Source of the DNA: Algimonas arctica
GTDB taxonomy: Bacteria; Pseudomonadota; Alphaproteobacteria; Caulobacterales; Maricaulaceae
Reading direction: 5' to 3'
DNA length: 64,000 bases
NCBI RefSeq assembly: GCF_014652695.1
Contig: NZ_BMZH01000004.1
Span: forward strand, 100,619 to 164,618
Positions 18,548 to 28,697 of the stretch are shown here, in pieces. Every line of letters begins with the position of its first letter. The first letter of the stretch is position 1. Made by a program: the position numbers and the translations under genes. The notes below the pieces were generated by a model. The model had not been told where the DNA came from and searched no databases. It saw only the letters and a list, made by a program, of their open reading frames with translations.

Positions 18548-19807
18548 ATGACGAATTACAAATCAGACCTGATGACAACGCTAACGGAGCGCGGTTTTCT
18601 CTATCAGTGCACCAATGAGGCTGGACTGGACGAGACCGCGCAAACGGGCGTGACGGGCTATATTGGCTTTGATTGCACAGCCCCGTCCCTGCATGTCGGA
18701 TCCTTGGTGCAGATCATGATGCTGCGGATTTTACAGAAGTCTGGCGGCACACCGATTGTGCTACTCGGCGGGGGAACGACGAAGATCGGCGATCCCTCAG
18801 GAAAAGACAAATCCCGCCAGATGCTGACGCAAGATCAGATCGACGCCAATAAGGACGGCATTCGCCAAGTTTTTGCGAAGTTTCTCGATTTTGACGGGCC
18901 GAACGCCGCGATCATGGTCGATAATGACGATTGGCTCGCCAATCTCGGCTATCTCGAATTCCTCCGTATTGTCGGGACCGAATTCACGATCAACCGCATG
19001 GTGACGATGGATACAGTGAAACGACGGCTCGAAAACGAACAGCCGATGACCTTCCTCGAATTCAACTACCCGCTGTTGCAAAGCTATGACTTTGTCGAGT
19101 TGAACCGTCGCTATAAATGCCGCCTACAGCTCGGAGGATCGGATCAGTGGGGGAACATTACCACAGGCGTCGATCTGACGCGCCGAATGGAAGGCCAAGA
19201 AGTCTTTGGCTTTACCACGCCGCTAATCACCACCGCGTCTGGCGGAAAAATGGGCAAAACGGCGGACGGCGCGGTTTGGCTCAATGGCGACCCGGCTCTC
19301 GGCGACGCCTTCACGCGCAGCCCTTACGAATATTGGCAATTCTGGCGCAATTCTGATGATGCCGACGTCGGGAAATTCATGCGCCTGTTCACCGATCTCT
19401 CATTGGAAGAGATTGCGACATATGAAGCGATGGACGGCGCAGATATTAACATCGCCAAGACAAAGTTAGCCGATGAAGCGACAGCTTTGCTGCACGGTCG
19501 CGCGGCGGCTGATTCGGCCAAAACCACAGCCCTTGAAACATTTGCGGGCGGAGCCGCTGAAGGCTTACCAACGACAGATGTCGCAGGGGACGTCTTAGAC
19601 GGTATGGGCATTCTCAGCGCCGCCGTCACCGCCGGACTGGCCGCATCGAATGGCGAAGCCCGCCGTCATATAAAAGGCAGCGCGCTTAAGGTGAATGGTA
19701 CAACCGTCGCGTCACACGACGCAACGATCAACAAGGGCGATATTCAGGACGGCGTTGTGAAATTATCAGTCGGTAAGAAGCGTCACGCTTTACTCCGAAG
19801 CATCTGA
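18548..19807 (+). CDS. tyrS: Tyrosyl-tRNA synthetase
   Basis: 419-residue class I synthetase. The HIGH-equivalent is PSLHVGSL, tyrosine binding shows GGSDQWGNITTG, and the KMSKS-equivalent is KMGKT in ASGGKMGKTADGAVW. A C-terminal S4 domain (GEARRHIKGSALKVNG) contacts tRNA. Full length and intact. Confidence 0.97.
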   Translation: MTNYKSDLMTTLTERGFLYQCTNEAGLDETAQTGVTGYIGFDCTAPSLHVGSLVQIMMLRILQKSGGTPIVLLGGGTTKIGDPSGKDKSRQMLTQDQIDANKDGIRQVFAKFLDFDGPNAAIMVDNDDWLANLGYLEFLRIVGTEFTINRMVTMDTVKRRLENEQPMTFLEFNYPLLQSYDFVELNRRYKCRLQLGGSDQWGNITTGVDLTRRMEGQEVFGFTTPLITTASGGKMGKTADGAVWLNGDPALGDAFTRSPYEYWQFWRNSDDADVGKFMRLFTDLSLEEIATYEAMDGADINIAKTKLADEATALLHGRAAADSAKTTALETFAGGAAEGLPTTDVAGDVLDGMGILSAAVTAGLAASNGEARRHIKGSALKVNGTTVASHDATINKGDIQDGVVKLSVGKKRHALLRSI

Positions 19808-19853
19808 TGAAAGTCAGTGAGCGCCTAAAGTTTACGTTTCTGCTCGGCCTGTT

Positions 19854-22800
19854 TTAGTCTTCAACGACAGAAGGCCGGACTGCTTCGATATCTTGGATGA
19901 CACTGTCTGGCAGCTCATCGCGTTTTTCACGGAAGATACCGCGAATGAACCCTGGAGTCAGCGCCGACAGCGGATTGATCGAAATAACGGCGTTGGAATA
20001 CGGCCCTTTGACTGCATAGGTGATTGCGAAGACGCCTTCGCCGTCCTTGCCTATCAGAAGACCGCCAATAAGCGGGATATCGCCGAGGAGTGAGTTGGCC
20101 GTATAGGCCGGAACTAATGTTCCGCTGAAATCGACCGTCTTATCGTTCAATCCAATATCGCCTTCCCCCGTCATCCCGATAGACGGTCCCCGCATTTTTG
20201 CCTCACGAATGGACAAAATTCGTTCTTCGAGCGCGAAATCAAAGGTCAGCTCATCAAAACGAAGCCCCCCTCCTGATAACGTGTCGACGATGCCTGTTAA
20301 GGAGGCCAGTGAAAGGATTTGCGCCAAAAAAGGCGCGTTCTTAACGGTTAAGTCTGTCGCAAAGGCTTCACCAATGACAGCGCCCACAACGCCCGTTTCT
20401 GGTAGTGAGGCCTCAATGGTGAGCGCCCCGCCCTGCGTCGCATTCAAGCCCAAAACTTTGGACGCGGCCTCAGAGACATCGGGCACGCTCAAAACAGCTT
20501 CGCGGTTTCCGGATTCGATCTGATCAAGTTTAATTTTAAAGGGGCCGCTGGCGCGTGTTCCCAGAAGAGACAAGCGATCAATTGCGTCTCCATTATGGCG
20601 ATAGCTCATCGTGCCTTGGTCCAACGTGTATCCGGGTGAAAGAATGATTTCATCGAACGCGGCGTCAAACGAGAGGGGAATATTATTTGCCTCGCCGCCT
20701 GCGCTTTTGAGGGCTCGGGTAACGAAAGCGGATATATCGAGGCGTTTACCGCGCGCATCCAACGCTAACCGGTTCTCGGCATCATCGCGCGATAGAACAA
20801 GCTGCCCATCAATAAGCCCATCGATTCTAGCCGTGTCGAGGCGGGCTTTTTCCAATGCCAGCCCCGCCCTCAGTTGAATCGAGCCCTCTAGGTCGAGCCC
20901 CGGCGCTTGCATCGTCAGTTTAGGCACAGAAAAACCGTCTAAACCTCGCTCTAGAGTCGCTCTGAATTGGCCCTTATCGCCTTTGGATTTGGACCAAATA
21001 TCACCAAACGTAATCTCGGCCTGATCCAAGCCGAGGTCGATCACGGCCTCCGCAATCTCCAAACCTTTGCCCGAAGCTTCGACATCGACGTCAATGTCAC
21101 CACCAAAGAATTCACGAAACCCGAAGCCAAAACCGTCCAAAGTTTTCCGGTTCATCAACCCAGAAACCCGATAACGCGTCGGCTCACCATTTTGGCCATA
21201 GCGCTCCGCCCACGACAGGTTCGCGCGCCACGGGCCCAGATTGGCCGGACCATCGACAAACAACCCCTCTTTGCCACCGCGAACTGTGACATCCGCGTCG
21301 TAGAGCTTGAATCCGCCAAAGCTGAACGGCGCACTCGCATCCGTGAATGTGCCGTCAACGCTATATTCAACACGGTCAGGATCAAAAAATTCTAGCAATG
21401 GGCGTTTAATATTGATTGTGACGTCGGCCGAACCGCTAAATCCGTCGGCCGTGACGCCATAGCGATCCAAGTAGCCAAACGGCGGTTGATTAATCAGCGC
21501 CAAGAGTGAACTGGCCTTGCCCTTGGCCTGAGCAGAAATCAGTATATTGCCCCCCTTTGGCGTTAGTCTTGGGATATCAATGTCGCCACCAACGATCTCA
21601 ACATCGTTGATGCGGCCCGACGCCAGAACAAATCCAAAGCGGTTCCCATCAACCCGGCCCGAGCCGAAAGCCTCACTAAGCGGATCCATCGTACTGACAT
21701 AACGAACGATGCCGTCTTGGACATCGAAGTCCAATTGCAATCGCTCTGACGTGAGCTTGGGACTAGCAAAGAAACCCTCATCAAGGTCCACCTTGTAGCG
21801 GACATTGTGCAATGTTCCGCCCAAGACGGCCCGATCAATCCACCGGCGCGCGCCATCGGCGGCACTTACCGGCCATAGCGACAGCAAATCCGGAGCCGTC
21901 ATAGATGTGTCAGTCCCGCCCGACAGTTGCACAAGTTTTAGACCGTCCGATCCCGTCGCAACTTTACCGCGTGTATTCAATGCGAACCCCTCGAATTGCG
22001 CGGTCAATTGGTCCAGTGTTAGAGTTCGAGCATCCAAATCCAATTCGCCAATAGCCTTGGCCTTTTCGACATTTAGAGGGCCTTGAAAGACCGGACGGAG
22101 GTCCAACCAACTCTGCGTTAAGGCGAGATCGAACTTTGGCGATGTGCCAACATCGCCATCATTCCAACGACCAATGTCGCGAATGACACCCTGCCCCGTC
22201 AGACGCAGACGGTCCGCGTCCAAGGACAAGGCCTCAACCCGCATCTCTTCATCGCCGGCCCTTAAAGCGCCGATGAAACGTCCACGGTTCAAGATACGGT
22301 CCTGCCCGGCGAGTCGGATGACCCCGGCTCCGGCATCCAGATCAAGCGAGGCAGAACGGACCCCGTCATCACGTCCCCACTCAGCTTCAAATTCCATATT
22401 CAGAGGTACATCAACGGCCCCAAACACCGACAGACGATCGCGCAGGGGCGCAATATGTTTGGGAACAAGCTCATCCGTTTCTAAGCTGAAGAAGACGGTT
22501 TCAAAATCATTATCGGTTTTTAAAGCGAGCGATATTTCACCCGCATTGCCTCGATCTTCTGAACTCAAACGTCCCGCAACATTGAGACTTATCGCTTTGT
22601 CATCGCGCGCGCCACTCAGCGATTCGACATCCAGGATCATATCCAGGCCGTCGCTTTCACGCACAATATGCGCGCGACTATTTGTCAGAGTCACAGATTT
22701 AAAGTCATTGAGCCAATCTAGCCGAGTCGTTCGCGGCGCGTCACTTTGGCCGCGATAAACGGGTCCAAACCGTCCCACCGTTTCGGGCGTGCCCAAACCT

Positions 22801-23309
22801 GCCACGACTGCCCCATTTTCGCGCTGCATCCATGTCACGACGCCGCCTACGATTTCTATGTCCGTCAGCGCCGTGCGCCGGGCTAGCACATTGGACTTTG
22901 GCGCAGTCCCTTTGAGCTTTGGTAATGTCTGAATAATCGTGTCGTCTTGATCATAGACGACAATATCTGTCACGGTGAAGGATATCGTATCGTCAGACGG
23001 ATTCCAGCGTAATTCAAGATCGCCCAATTCGGCCCGCGCCCCGTCGAATCCTTGCGAAAACCAGTGTTCGAAATTGGGACGTAATGCGGTTAGATCCGCC
23101 GATTGTCGGGATAAGAGCCCCCCCGCAAAGAAAAGTGCGGCAATTGCGAGTGCCGTCACAACGGACACCGTCTCTCCGCCCAGTCGATAAAGACGATATC
23201 CCAGCCGTCGGCCCATCGCCCGCAGTGCGCTCGGAGTAAACCTGTTACGAAACGTCGCTTTGCGATCGACGTCGGGCTTTGGCTTGTCGGGTGTCGGCTT
23301 ATCCGCCAT
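19854..23309 (-). CDS. YhdP/AsmA-like large envelope protein (DUF3971)
   Basis: 1151 residues. One N-terminal transmembrane helix (about residues 45-67, [17 protein letters not shown]) is followed by a very long beta-rich periplasmic region. Toward the C-terminus come the AsmA-like elements [14 protein letters not shown] and [20 protein letters not shown], then [16 protein letters not shown]. Relatives such as YhdP and TamB form hydrophobic grooves bridging inner and outer membranes for phospholipid transport. It converges with tyrS and is divergent from bcp. Confidence 0.85.
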   Translation of the reverse strand: MADKPTPDKPKPDVDRKATFRNRFTPSALRAMGRRLGYRLYRLGGETVSVVTALAIAALFFAGGLLSRQSADLTALRPNFEHWFSQGFDGARAELGDLELRWNPSDDTISFTVTDIVVYDQDDTIIQTLPKLKGTAPKSNVLARRTALTDIEIVGGVVTWMQRENGAVVAGLGTPETVGRFGPVYRGQSDAPRTTRLDWLNDFKSVTLTNSRAHIVRESDGLDMILDVESLSGARDDKAISLNVAGRLSSEDRGNAGEISLALKTDNDFETVFFSLETDELVPKHIAPLRDRLSVFGAVDVPLNMEFEAEWGRDDGVRSASLDLDAGAGVIRLAGQDRILNRGRFIGALRAGDEEMRVEALSLDADRLRLTGQGVIRDIGRWNDGDVGTSPKFDLALTQSWLDLRPVFQGPLNVEKAKAIGELDLDARTLTLDQLTAQFEGFALNTRGKVATGSDGLKLVQLSGGTDTSMTAPDLLSLWPVSAADGARRWIDRAVLGGTLHNVRYKVDLDEGFFASPKLTSERLQLDFDVQDGIVRYVSTMDPLSEAFGSGRVDGNRFGFVLASGRINDVEIVGGDIDIPRLTPKGGNILISAQAKGKASSLLALINQPPFGYLDRYGVTADGFSGSADVTINIKRPLLEFFDPDRVEYSVDGTFTDASAPFSFGGFKLYDADVTVRGGKEGLFVDGPANLGPWRANLSWAERYGQNGEPTRYRVSGLMNRKTLDGFGFGFREFFGGDIDVDVEASGKGLEIAEAVIDLGLDQAEITFGDIWSKSKGDKGQFRATLERGLDGFSVPKLTMQAPGLDLEGSIQLRAGLALEKARLDTARIDGLIDGQLVLSRDDAENRLALDARGKRLDISAFVTRALKSAGGEANNIPLSFDAAFDEIILSPGYTLDQGTMSYRHNGDAIDRLSLLGTRASGPFKIKLDQIESGNREAVLSVPDVSEAASKVLGLNATQGGALTIEASLPETGVVGAVIGEAFATDLTVKNAPFLAQILSLASLTGIVDTLSGGGLRFDELTFDFALEERILSIREAKMRGPSIGMTGEGDIGLNDKTVDFSGTLVPAYTANSLLGDIPLIGGLLIGKDGEGVFAITYAVKGPYSNAVISINPLSALTPGFIRGIFREKRDELPDSVIQDIEAVRPSVVED

Positions 23310-23394
23310 AGGAACCGTCGCTAACGAAGGCCCGGCACCGCGTCCAGAGACGGACGCAATCCAGGACCTTAAATTTCAGTTGGAAAGGCCGATT

Positions 23395-23868
23395 ATGTCA
23401 GACCTGAACGCCGGCGATATGGCGCCTGATTTCACGCTTCCAGGCGATGGGGGTGACGATATCACCCTATCCGATCATCGCGGACAAAATGTCGTGCTCT
23501 ATTTTTACCCTCGTGATGACACACCGGGATGCACCACCGAAGCGAAGGAATTTACGGATGCCAAGGACGATCTCGCCGCGTTAAATACTATCGTCATCGG
23601 CATATCCAAAGATACAGTGGCCAAACATGACAAGTTCATCGCCAAACATGATTTAAGGGTCCGCTTAGCCTCCGATGAAGACGGCCACGCCCTCGAGGCC
23701 TATGGAGTTTGGGTCGAGAAGAAAAATTACGGCAAAACCTATATGGGAATTGTCCGATCGACGTTTTTGATCGGACCTGACGGCAAAATCTTACAGGTCT
23801 GGCCCAAAGTTCGGGTCAAAAACCATGTAGATACGGTGGTTCAAGCTGTGCGTGATCATGGCGGCTAA
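23395..23868 (+). CDS. bcp: Peroxiredoxin, BCP/PrxQ family
   Basis: 157 residues. The peroxidatic cysteine is in [15 protein letters not shown], preceded by VVLYFYPR. E. coli BCP has a resolving cysteine five residues later; here that position is not Cys, so this is a one-cysteine version. It reduces peroxides with thiol donors. AAGG lies upstream of the ATG. Its end overlaps the DUF455 gene by 11 bases. Confidence 0.95.
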   Translation: MSDLNAGDMAPDFTLPGDGGDDITLSDHRGQNVVLYFYPRDDTPGCTTEAKEFTDAKDDLAALNTIVIGISKDTVAKHDKFIAKHDLRVRLASDEDGHALEAYGVWVEKKNYGKTYMGIVRSTFLIGPDGKILQVWPKVRVKNHVDTVVQAVRDHGG

Positions 23869-24652
23869 GGTTAGTCCACTTGGCGTTCTGACAGAATCTA
23901 ACCCGTGGGAGAAAGCGAAAAAGGCCCGTGAATTTCGACGGGCCGTCTTGGGCGGCGCAACCGTGTTTTGCGAATCTCCGCCGAAGCGGCCTGCCCGTCC
24001 CGAACGACCACCGCTGGTGTCTCCGCGAGAATTGCGACGCCGCAGGCTCGGCTCCCCCGAAGGACGCGCCGCTTTGTTACATGCCATCGCGCACATTGAA
24101 CTCAACGCGATTGACTTAGCTGCGGATATGATCGCGCGTTTTGCTGATGCACCCGATGTGGCTGGTCAGCGCGACGCCTTTATTGCCGACTGGTCCTCCG
24201 TCTGTGACGATGAGGCCCGGCACTTTGGTTTGATCTCTGATCGTTTAGTCGAACTTGATTTTGTCTATGGTGATTTCCCGGCGCATAACGGGCTTTGGGA
24301 CGCAGCCATGAAAACGAATTTTGACATCGCCGCGCGACTGTCAATCGCCCCTCTCGTCTTAGAGGCAAGAGGGCTCGACGTGACGCCGGGCATGATTGTC
24401 AAATTAGACCAAGCCGAGGACCGCGAGAGTGCCGCAATCCTCGAAATTATCTACGAAGAAGAAGTCGGGCACGTCGCGATCGGCATGCTGTGGTTGCAAC
24501 ATGTCGCCTCGCACCGCGAAAAAGATTCGCGGACGCTCTTTCGTGGCATGGTACGTGAACACTTTAAAGGAACTATCAAACCGCCCTTCAATCATGCAGC
24601 GCGGCATAAAGCGGGGTTAAAGTTAAGCTTTTATGAAGACCTTTCCACATAA
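23858..24652 (+). CDS. DUF455 ferritin-like protein
   Basis: 264 residues. The four-helix diiron-type residues are spread as [41 protein letters not shown] and [11 protein letters not shown], the usual DUF455 pattern. Function is unknown in the family. GTG at 23852 is an alternative start. Overlap with bcp suggests coupled expression and perhaps a role in oxidative chemistry. Confidence 0.88.
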   Translation: MAAKVSPLGVLTESNPWEKAKKAREFRRAVLGGATVFCESPPKRPARPERPPLVSPRELRRRRLGSPEGRAALLHAIAHIELNAIDLAADMIARFADAPDVAGQRDAFIADWSSVCDDEARHFGLISDRLVELDFVYGDFPAHNGLWDAAMKTNFDIAARLSIAPLVLEARGLDVTPGMIVKLDQAEDRESAAILEIIYEEEVGHVAIGMLWLQHVASHREKDSRTLFRGMVREHFKGTIKPPFNHAARHKAGLKLSFYEDLST

Positions 24653-24730
24653 TGACTAAAACTAAAGGCGCGTTAACCACACTTAGTGGAAAAAGCGCTT
24701 TACGTTGACGTCACGGCTATGGTGTAAGGT

Positions 24731-25975
24731 ATGAAAGCTTCTAAAGCCGGATGGGGAATCATGATTGCTGACGTTATAGGGGATATGCGCAAGCACCTTC
24801 TCCAGACATTCCCCGAACGCCAAATCTATCTTCGCTCTGGCGGCGAGGTTACTTATTACAATTTGTCGACCCGAGTTCAGGCCGGCGTGGTCGCCATTAT
24901 CGTTATTATGGCGGCTTGGTGCCTGCTCACAATCGTCAATCTCGCCTTTAGCGTGACGCCTTTTGCCAGCACTGACGAGCGTATCGTCGAGATCGAATCT
25001 AATTACCAACGCCAGTTGGCCGACAGTCAGGCCAAAATTGAAAATGTTGAGCTCCTGCTTTCTGAACAGCGCCTAAGCTTTGAAACAATGGCCGCGAACA
25101 TTGAGGCCAAACACAACGCGCTTTCAGAAATTGTCGGCACCGAAGCCGTTGCCATATTGGGCGACGAACCCGCGCTAAAATTTGCGAACGCAGAAATTCT
25201 CATGGCCCCGACCCTCAGAGATAGTGTCGACCGAGTTGCCCGCCGGGCCTCCATCGCGACTCACGATATTGCGACCGGCTTACCCTTTGATCGGTCCTTG
25301 GCTTCGTTGGACCAAACACAAAACGCTATTCTCCTCTCTGCCGAAGCCGAGCTTTTGGAAAAAATCGATTTCAATCGGGCTTTGATTGCCGCAACGGATA
25401 TGGATCTCGACTCAGTGCTAGAACAAGGCACACAAGGCCAAGGCGGGCCTTACATTCCCCTAGACGGGCCTGACGCGCCATTACTTGAAGGCGAATTTCA
25501 GCCCCGGACAACCGCCATTCAGGCGCGCCTTTATGAAGCCGAGGCCCTTGCCGAAATCGTTGGAACTCTCCCGCTCGGACATCCGGTCCTGAATGAGACG
25601 GTCCAAACGTCCAAATTCGGTGTTCGGCGTGACCCCTTCACAAAACGACCGACACATCACAGCGGTCTCGACTTTATCGGCGGCCCAATGGCGCCTGTCG
25701 TCGCAACAGGCCCCGGCACGGTTAAATTCGCTGGCTGGGGTGGGGCTTACGGCAATATGGTCGAGATTGATCATGGGAATGGTTTCATTACACGCTACGC
25801 ACACATGAAGAAATTGAACGTCAAACGCGGTCAAACAGTCCTTGCTGGTGACCAAGTGGGTGGTATGGGGTCGACAGGTCGTAGCACAGGGACTCACTTG
25901 CACTACGAAGTTCATTTTGACGGTCGCGCACGTGACCCAAAGAAGTTTCTCAAGGCAGGACGTTATGTTCACTAG
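24731..25975 (+). CDS. M23-family murein endopeptidase with membrane anchor
   Basis: 414 residues. A transmembrane helix (about residues 55-78) is followed by a coiled-coil-like stretch (YQRQLADSQAKIENVELLLS) and a LytM domain at the C-terminus. Zn ligands are seen in THHSGLDFIG and GTHLHYEVHFDG. Such enzymes cut peptide crosslinks or, when bactofilin-linked, shape the envelope. An alternative ATG at 24761 has GGGGA upstream. It overlaps the bactofilin gene. Confidence 0.92.
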   Translation: MKASKAGWGIMIADVIGDMRKHLLQTFPERQIYLRSGGEVTYYNLSTRVQAGVVAIIVIMAAWCLLTIVNLAFSVTPFASTDERIVEIESNYQRQLADSQAKIENVELLLSEQRLSFETMAANIEAKHNALSEIVGTEAVAILGDEPALKFANAEILMAPTLRDSVDRVARRASIATHDIATGLPFDRSLASLDQTQNAILLSAEAELLEKIDFNRALIAATDMDLDSVLEQGTQGQGGPYIPLDGPDAPLLEGEFQPRTTAIQARLYEAEALAEIVGTLPLGHPVLNETVQTSKFGVRRDPFTKRPTHHSGLDFIGGPMAPVVATGPGTVKFAGWGGAYGNMVEIDHGNGFITRYAHMKKLNVKRGQTVLAGDQVGGMGSTGRSTGTHLHYEVHFDGRARDPKKFLKAGRYVH

Positions 25976-26411
25976 ATCATCCAACACGTCTCAGTCCGCA
26001 TCCGCTCAGTCCTCCCAGAAAAAAACCTCTAGCATCGCTCCAACACAGGCGCGGTCTGCCGCAGTCCCCTCATTGCTGAGTAGTGACCTCATCATTACAG
26101 GCGACATTAAGACAGATGGCGAAGTTCAAATTGATGGTCGCGTTGATGGCAATATCAGTGCGGGAAAAGTGACGATTGGCGAACAAGGCGTGGTCAATGG
26201 AAAAATTGTCTGTGCCATCATTCAAATCCGCGGGAAAGTCACGGGTAAGATTGACGCGATGAGCATCGACCTCACTGAAACCGCGAATGTTCAAGCCGAT
26301 CTGGTTCAAGACAAGCTTATCATTGCCAATGGGGCTTTCTTTGATGGGAAATGTACCCGCAAGTCGTCGGCTCCGACCCCGATCAAGGCGGCGACCCAAA
26401 AGTCCGCATAA
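25965..26411 (+). CDS. Bactofilin
   Basis: 148 residues. A polar N-terminal tail of about 40 residues precedes the DUF583 beta-helix core: SDLIITGDIKTDGEVQIDG, GKVTIGEQGVVNGKI and IIQIRGKVTGKIDA. Bactofilins polymerise without nucleotide and scaffold cell-wall enzymes. ATG at 25965 lies within the end of the M23 gene, with AGGA five bases before it. The M23-bactofilin pair is conserved and functionally linked in stalked and budding alphaproteobacteria. Confidence 0.95.
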   Translation: MFTRSSNTSQSASAQSSQKKTSSIAPTQARSAAVPSLLSSDLIITGDIKTDGEVQIDGRVDGNISAGKVTIGEQGVVNGKIVCAIIQIRGKVTGKIDAMSIDLTETANVQADLVQDKLIIANGAFFDGKCTRKSSAPTPIKAATQKSA

Positions 26412-26434
26412 CGCCTCTCTCTGAGAGCGTTATA
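26408..26434. terminator. Hairpin after bactofilin
   Basis: ATAACG paired with CGTTAT, then CTCTC with GAGAG, loop TCT and one bulged C. It starts on the bactofilin stop codon and has no T tract. Confidence 0.5.
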
Positions 26435-26595
26435 ACGGCGCATCTTTCACATCTCTGATTTCTCCACCTTTGAAAGAGCGCCTCTTTCGGAGTGTTCAGA
26501 GACGCATCCTCGTTGCGCATAAAATTGTCAAACGTTAGACCTTCTTTCAGTAAGATAGGGTATTTCTCTGGATTGTAAGAGGAAGAGAAAACCCC

Positions 26596-27567
26596 ATGAA
26601 AGATGTGCAGACACTCATTGCCGACATACACCGCAATGAGCGGATGGACGAAAATGACGTGCGCAAAGTTCGGCGCGCCTTTGGCCAAGACCTCACTGTA
26701 ACACTGACGGAAGCGGACACTCTTTTTGAATTGAACGCCGTGTCGGACAAGCCTGAAAACTGGGGACCATACTTCACATCTGTGCTTGCCGCCTATGTCG
26801 ATGACCGCGAAGCACCTCAGGATTATGTGTCTGGCAGCAGTGCGGCATGGCTCATCAGTAAAATCAGTCACGACGGCATTGTGGAAACAGAGACAGAGTT
26901 AAAGCTGCTGATGAATGTCCTCAAGACAGCCCATCACGTTCCAGACGCCCTACAAAAATTTGCCCTTGATCAAGTCCTCTCAGCCGTAATGTCTGGCCGA
27001 GGTGTCGTCTCGGGCTCCATGCTGACCCCTGGCATCCTTGGCGAAGCGGAAGTCAAACTGCTGCGCCAGGTGCTTTATGCGGGTTCCGGCAAAGGCGGCA
27101 TTGGGATCACCCGCACAGAAGCAGAGGCGCTATTCAGGTTGAATGACGCGACATCCGGTCGAGCCAATCACCCCAGCTGGCAAACGCTTTTCGTTCATGC
27201 CATCGCCAATTACCTCATGGTCATCAGCGCGCCTGCCATACCCACGCCAGAAGAAGCCCTTCATCGCGAAAATTGGCTAAATGATGACGCGGCAAACTTT
27301 GGAAATCGTTTTGTCGGATCTTTCAAATCCTTATTCGACCAGCGGCGTGAAGAACAACGTACAGATGGATCAGGCGGTTATAGCAATCTCAAGACAGGAG
27401 ACGTTGCGCGCGCTGAACAGATCGACCTTCGCGAAGCAAAGTGGTTGATTGACCGCTTACTGACCGATGGAAAACACGATGAAAACGAAATGGCCTTACT
27501 CAGTTTTATCAAGGATGAATGCCCCGATATTGACGCGGCGCTCCACACCTATGACAGCGCCGACTAG
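26596..27567 (+). CDS. Hypothetical cytosolic protein with an internal duplication
   Basis: 323 residues, no signal or membrane segment. Two related halves can be seen: [16 protein letters not shown]...[13 protein letters not shown] and [16 protein letters not shown]...[14 protein letters not shown]. Each is followed by a helical segment with an AxWLIxxx...ExExxLL pattern. This suggests an all-helical, TerB- or EF-hand-like acidic repeat, but no family is certain. It converges with prfB, with which it overlaps by four bases. Confidence 0.75.
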   Translation: MKDVQTLIADIHRNERMDENDVRKVRRAFGQDLTVTLTEADTLFELNAVSDKPENWGPYFTSVLAAYVDDREAPQDYVSGSSAAWLISKISHDGIVETETELKLLMNVLKTAHHVPDALQKFALDQVLSAVMSGRGVVSGSMLTPGILGEAEVKLLRQVLYAGSGKGGIGITRTEAEALFRLNDATSGRANHPSWQTLFVHAIANYLMVISAPAIPTPEEALHRENWLNDDAANFGNRFVGSFKSLFDQRREEQRTDGSGGYSNLKTGDVARAEQIDLREAKWLIDRLLTDGKHDENEMALLSFIKDECPDIDAALHTYDSAD

Positions 27568-28680
27568 GCCCTGTCTTCCTGATCTCCGACCCGAGCAGAG
27601 AGGGCTGCGGCCATAAACTCGTCCAACTTACCGTCAAGAACGCCGGACGTGTCTGACGTTTCGACACCCGTCCGTAGGTCTTTGACCATCTGATAAGGTT
27701 GAAGAACGTAAGACCGAATCTGATGACCCCAGCCAATGTCCGACTTACTATCGGCTTCGGCTTGCGCCGCTTCTTCGCGCTCTTGAAGCTCTTTTTCATA
27801 GAGCCTCGCACGGAGCATATCCCACGCTTGGGACCGATTCTTATGCTGGCTGCGATCATTCTGACACTGGACGACAATGCCCGTCGGCTCATGCGTAATC
27901 CGCACCGCGGAATCAGTCTTATTGATGTGCTGTCCTCCGGCGCCTGACGCGCGGTACGTATCAACGCGACAATCACTTTCATTGATCTCGATCTCGATCG
28001 TATCGTCAATCTGCGGATAGACCCAAACACTCGCAAAACTTGTGTGACGACGCGCACTGGAGTCATAGGGACTGATTCGAACCAAGCGGTGAACGCCTGA
28101 CTCGGTCTTCATCCATCCAAAGGCATTGGGCCCTTTAAAGCGCAATGTGACCGACTTAATGCCGGCTTCGTCACCATCGGAGGATTCGAGAACGTCAACT
28201 TTCATCCCACGTGAATTCGCCCAGCGAGAATACATCCGCATGATCATCGCGGCCCAATCCTGAGCCTCGGTCCCGCCAGCACCCGGATGGATTTCAACGA
28301 AACAATCATTGCCGTCCGCCTCTCCCGACAATAGCGCCTCGAGTTCTGCGGTTGCGGCTTTGGCTTGGACTTTGCGCAGCGCGGCAGCGGCCGCGTCTAA
28401 AAGGTCCGTATCGTCGTCCATCTCGGCCAATTCTGCCAATTCAACATTTTCAGAAAGGTTGGTGGTAATGAAATTGATCGCATCGAAAGCGGATTCCAGT
28501 TTGGCGCGTTCCTGCATCAGGACTTGGGCCTTCTGAGCATTATCCCAAAAAGTCGGCGCCTCTGAGAGCGCGTTTAATTCCGCTAAGCGACGTTCACTGG
28601 TTTCCCAGTCAAAGACGCCTCCTTAGCAGCTCTACAGACTGCTCGATTTCGGATTTTAACTGGTCGACGTCAGCGCGCAT
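27564..28680 (-). CDS. prfB: Peptide chain release factor 2 (programmed +1 frameshift)
   Basis: RF2 recognises UGA/UAA. Translation begins at ATG 28680, runs 23 codons to an in-frame TGA (28611-28609), and continues in the +1 frame from 28610 for 348 residues, about 371 in all. The peptide-release motif is [15 protein letters not shown]. The stop-recognition tripeptide is SPY (in [14 protein letters not shown]), where E. coli has SPF. It is third in an amidase-PBP1A-prfB order conserved in alphaproteobacteria. Confidence 0.96.
28608..28623 (-). promoter_or_regulatory. prfB autoregulatory frameshift site
   Basis: On the minus strand an internal Shine-Dalgarno AGGAGG (28623-28618) lies three bases before the slippery CTT TGA C (28614-28608), the same geometry as in E. 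coli prfB. Low RF2 slows reading of the TGA and allows the +1 shift, giving autogenous control. Confidence 0.95.
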
Positions 28681-28697
28681 CGAGGGTTCCTTTTGAC

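Noticed and set aside
24707..24714. TGACGTCA palindrome before the M23 peptidase gene
   Set aside because: Eight bases only, single occurrence noted, and no fitting promoter spacing.
28518..28680. prfB seen as a broken gene because of the early TGA
   Set aside because: The stop sits in a complete AGGAGG...CTTTGAC frameshift signal, so the gene is intact.
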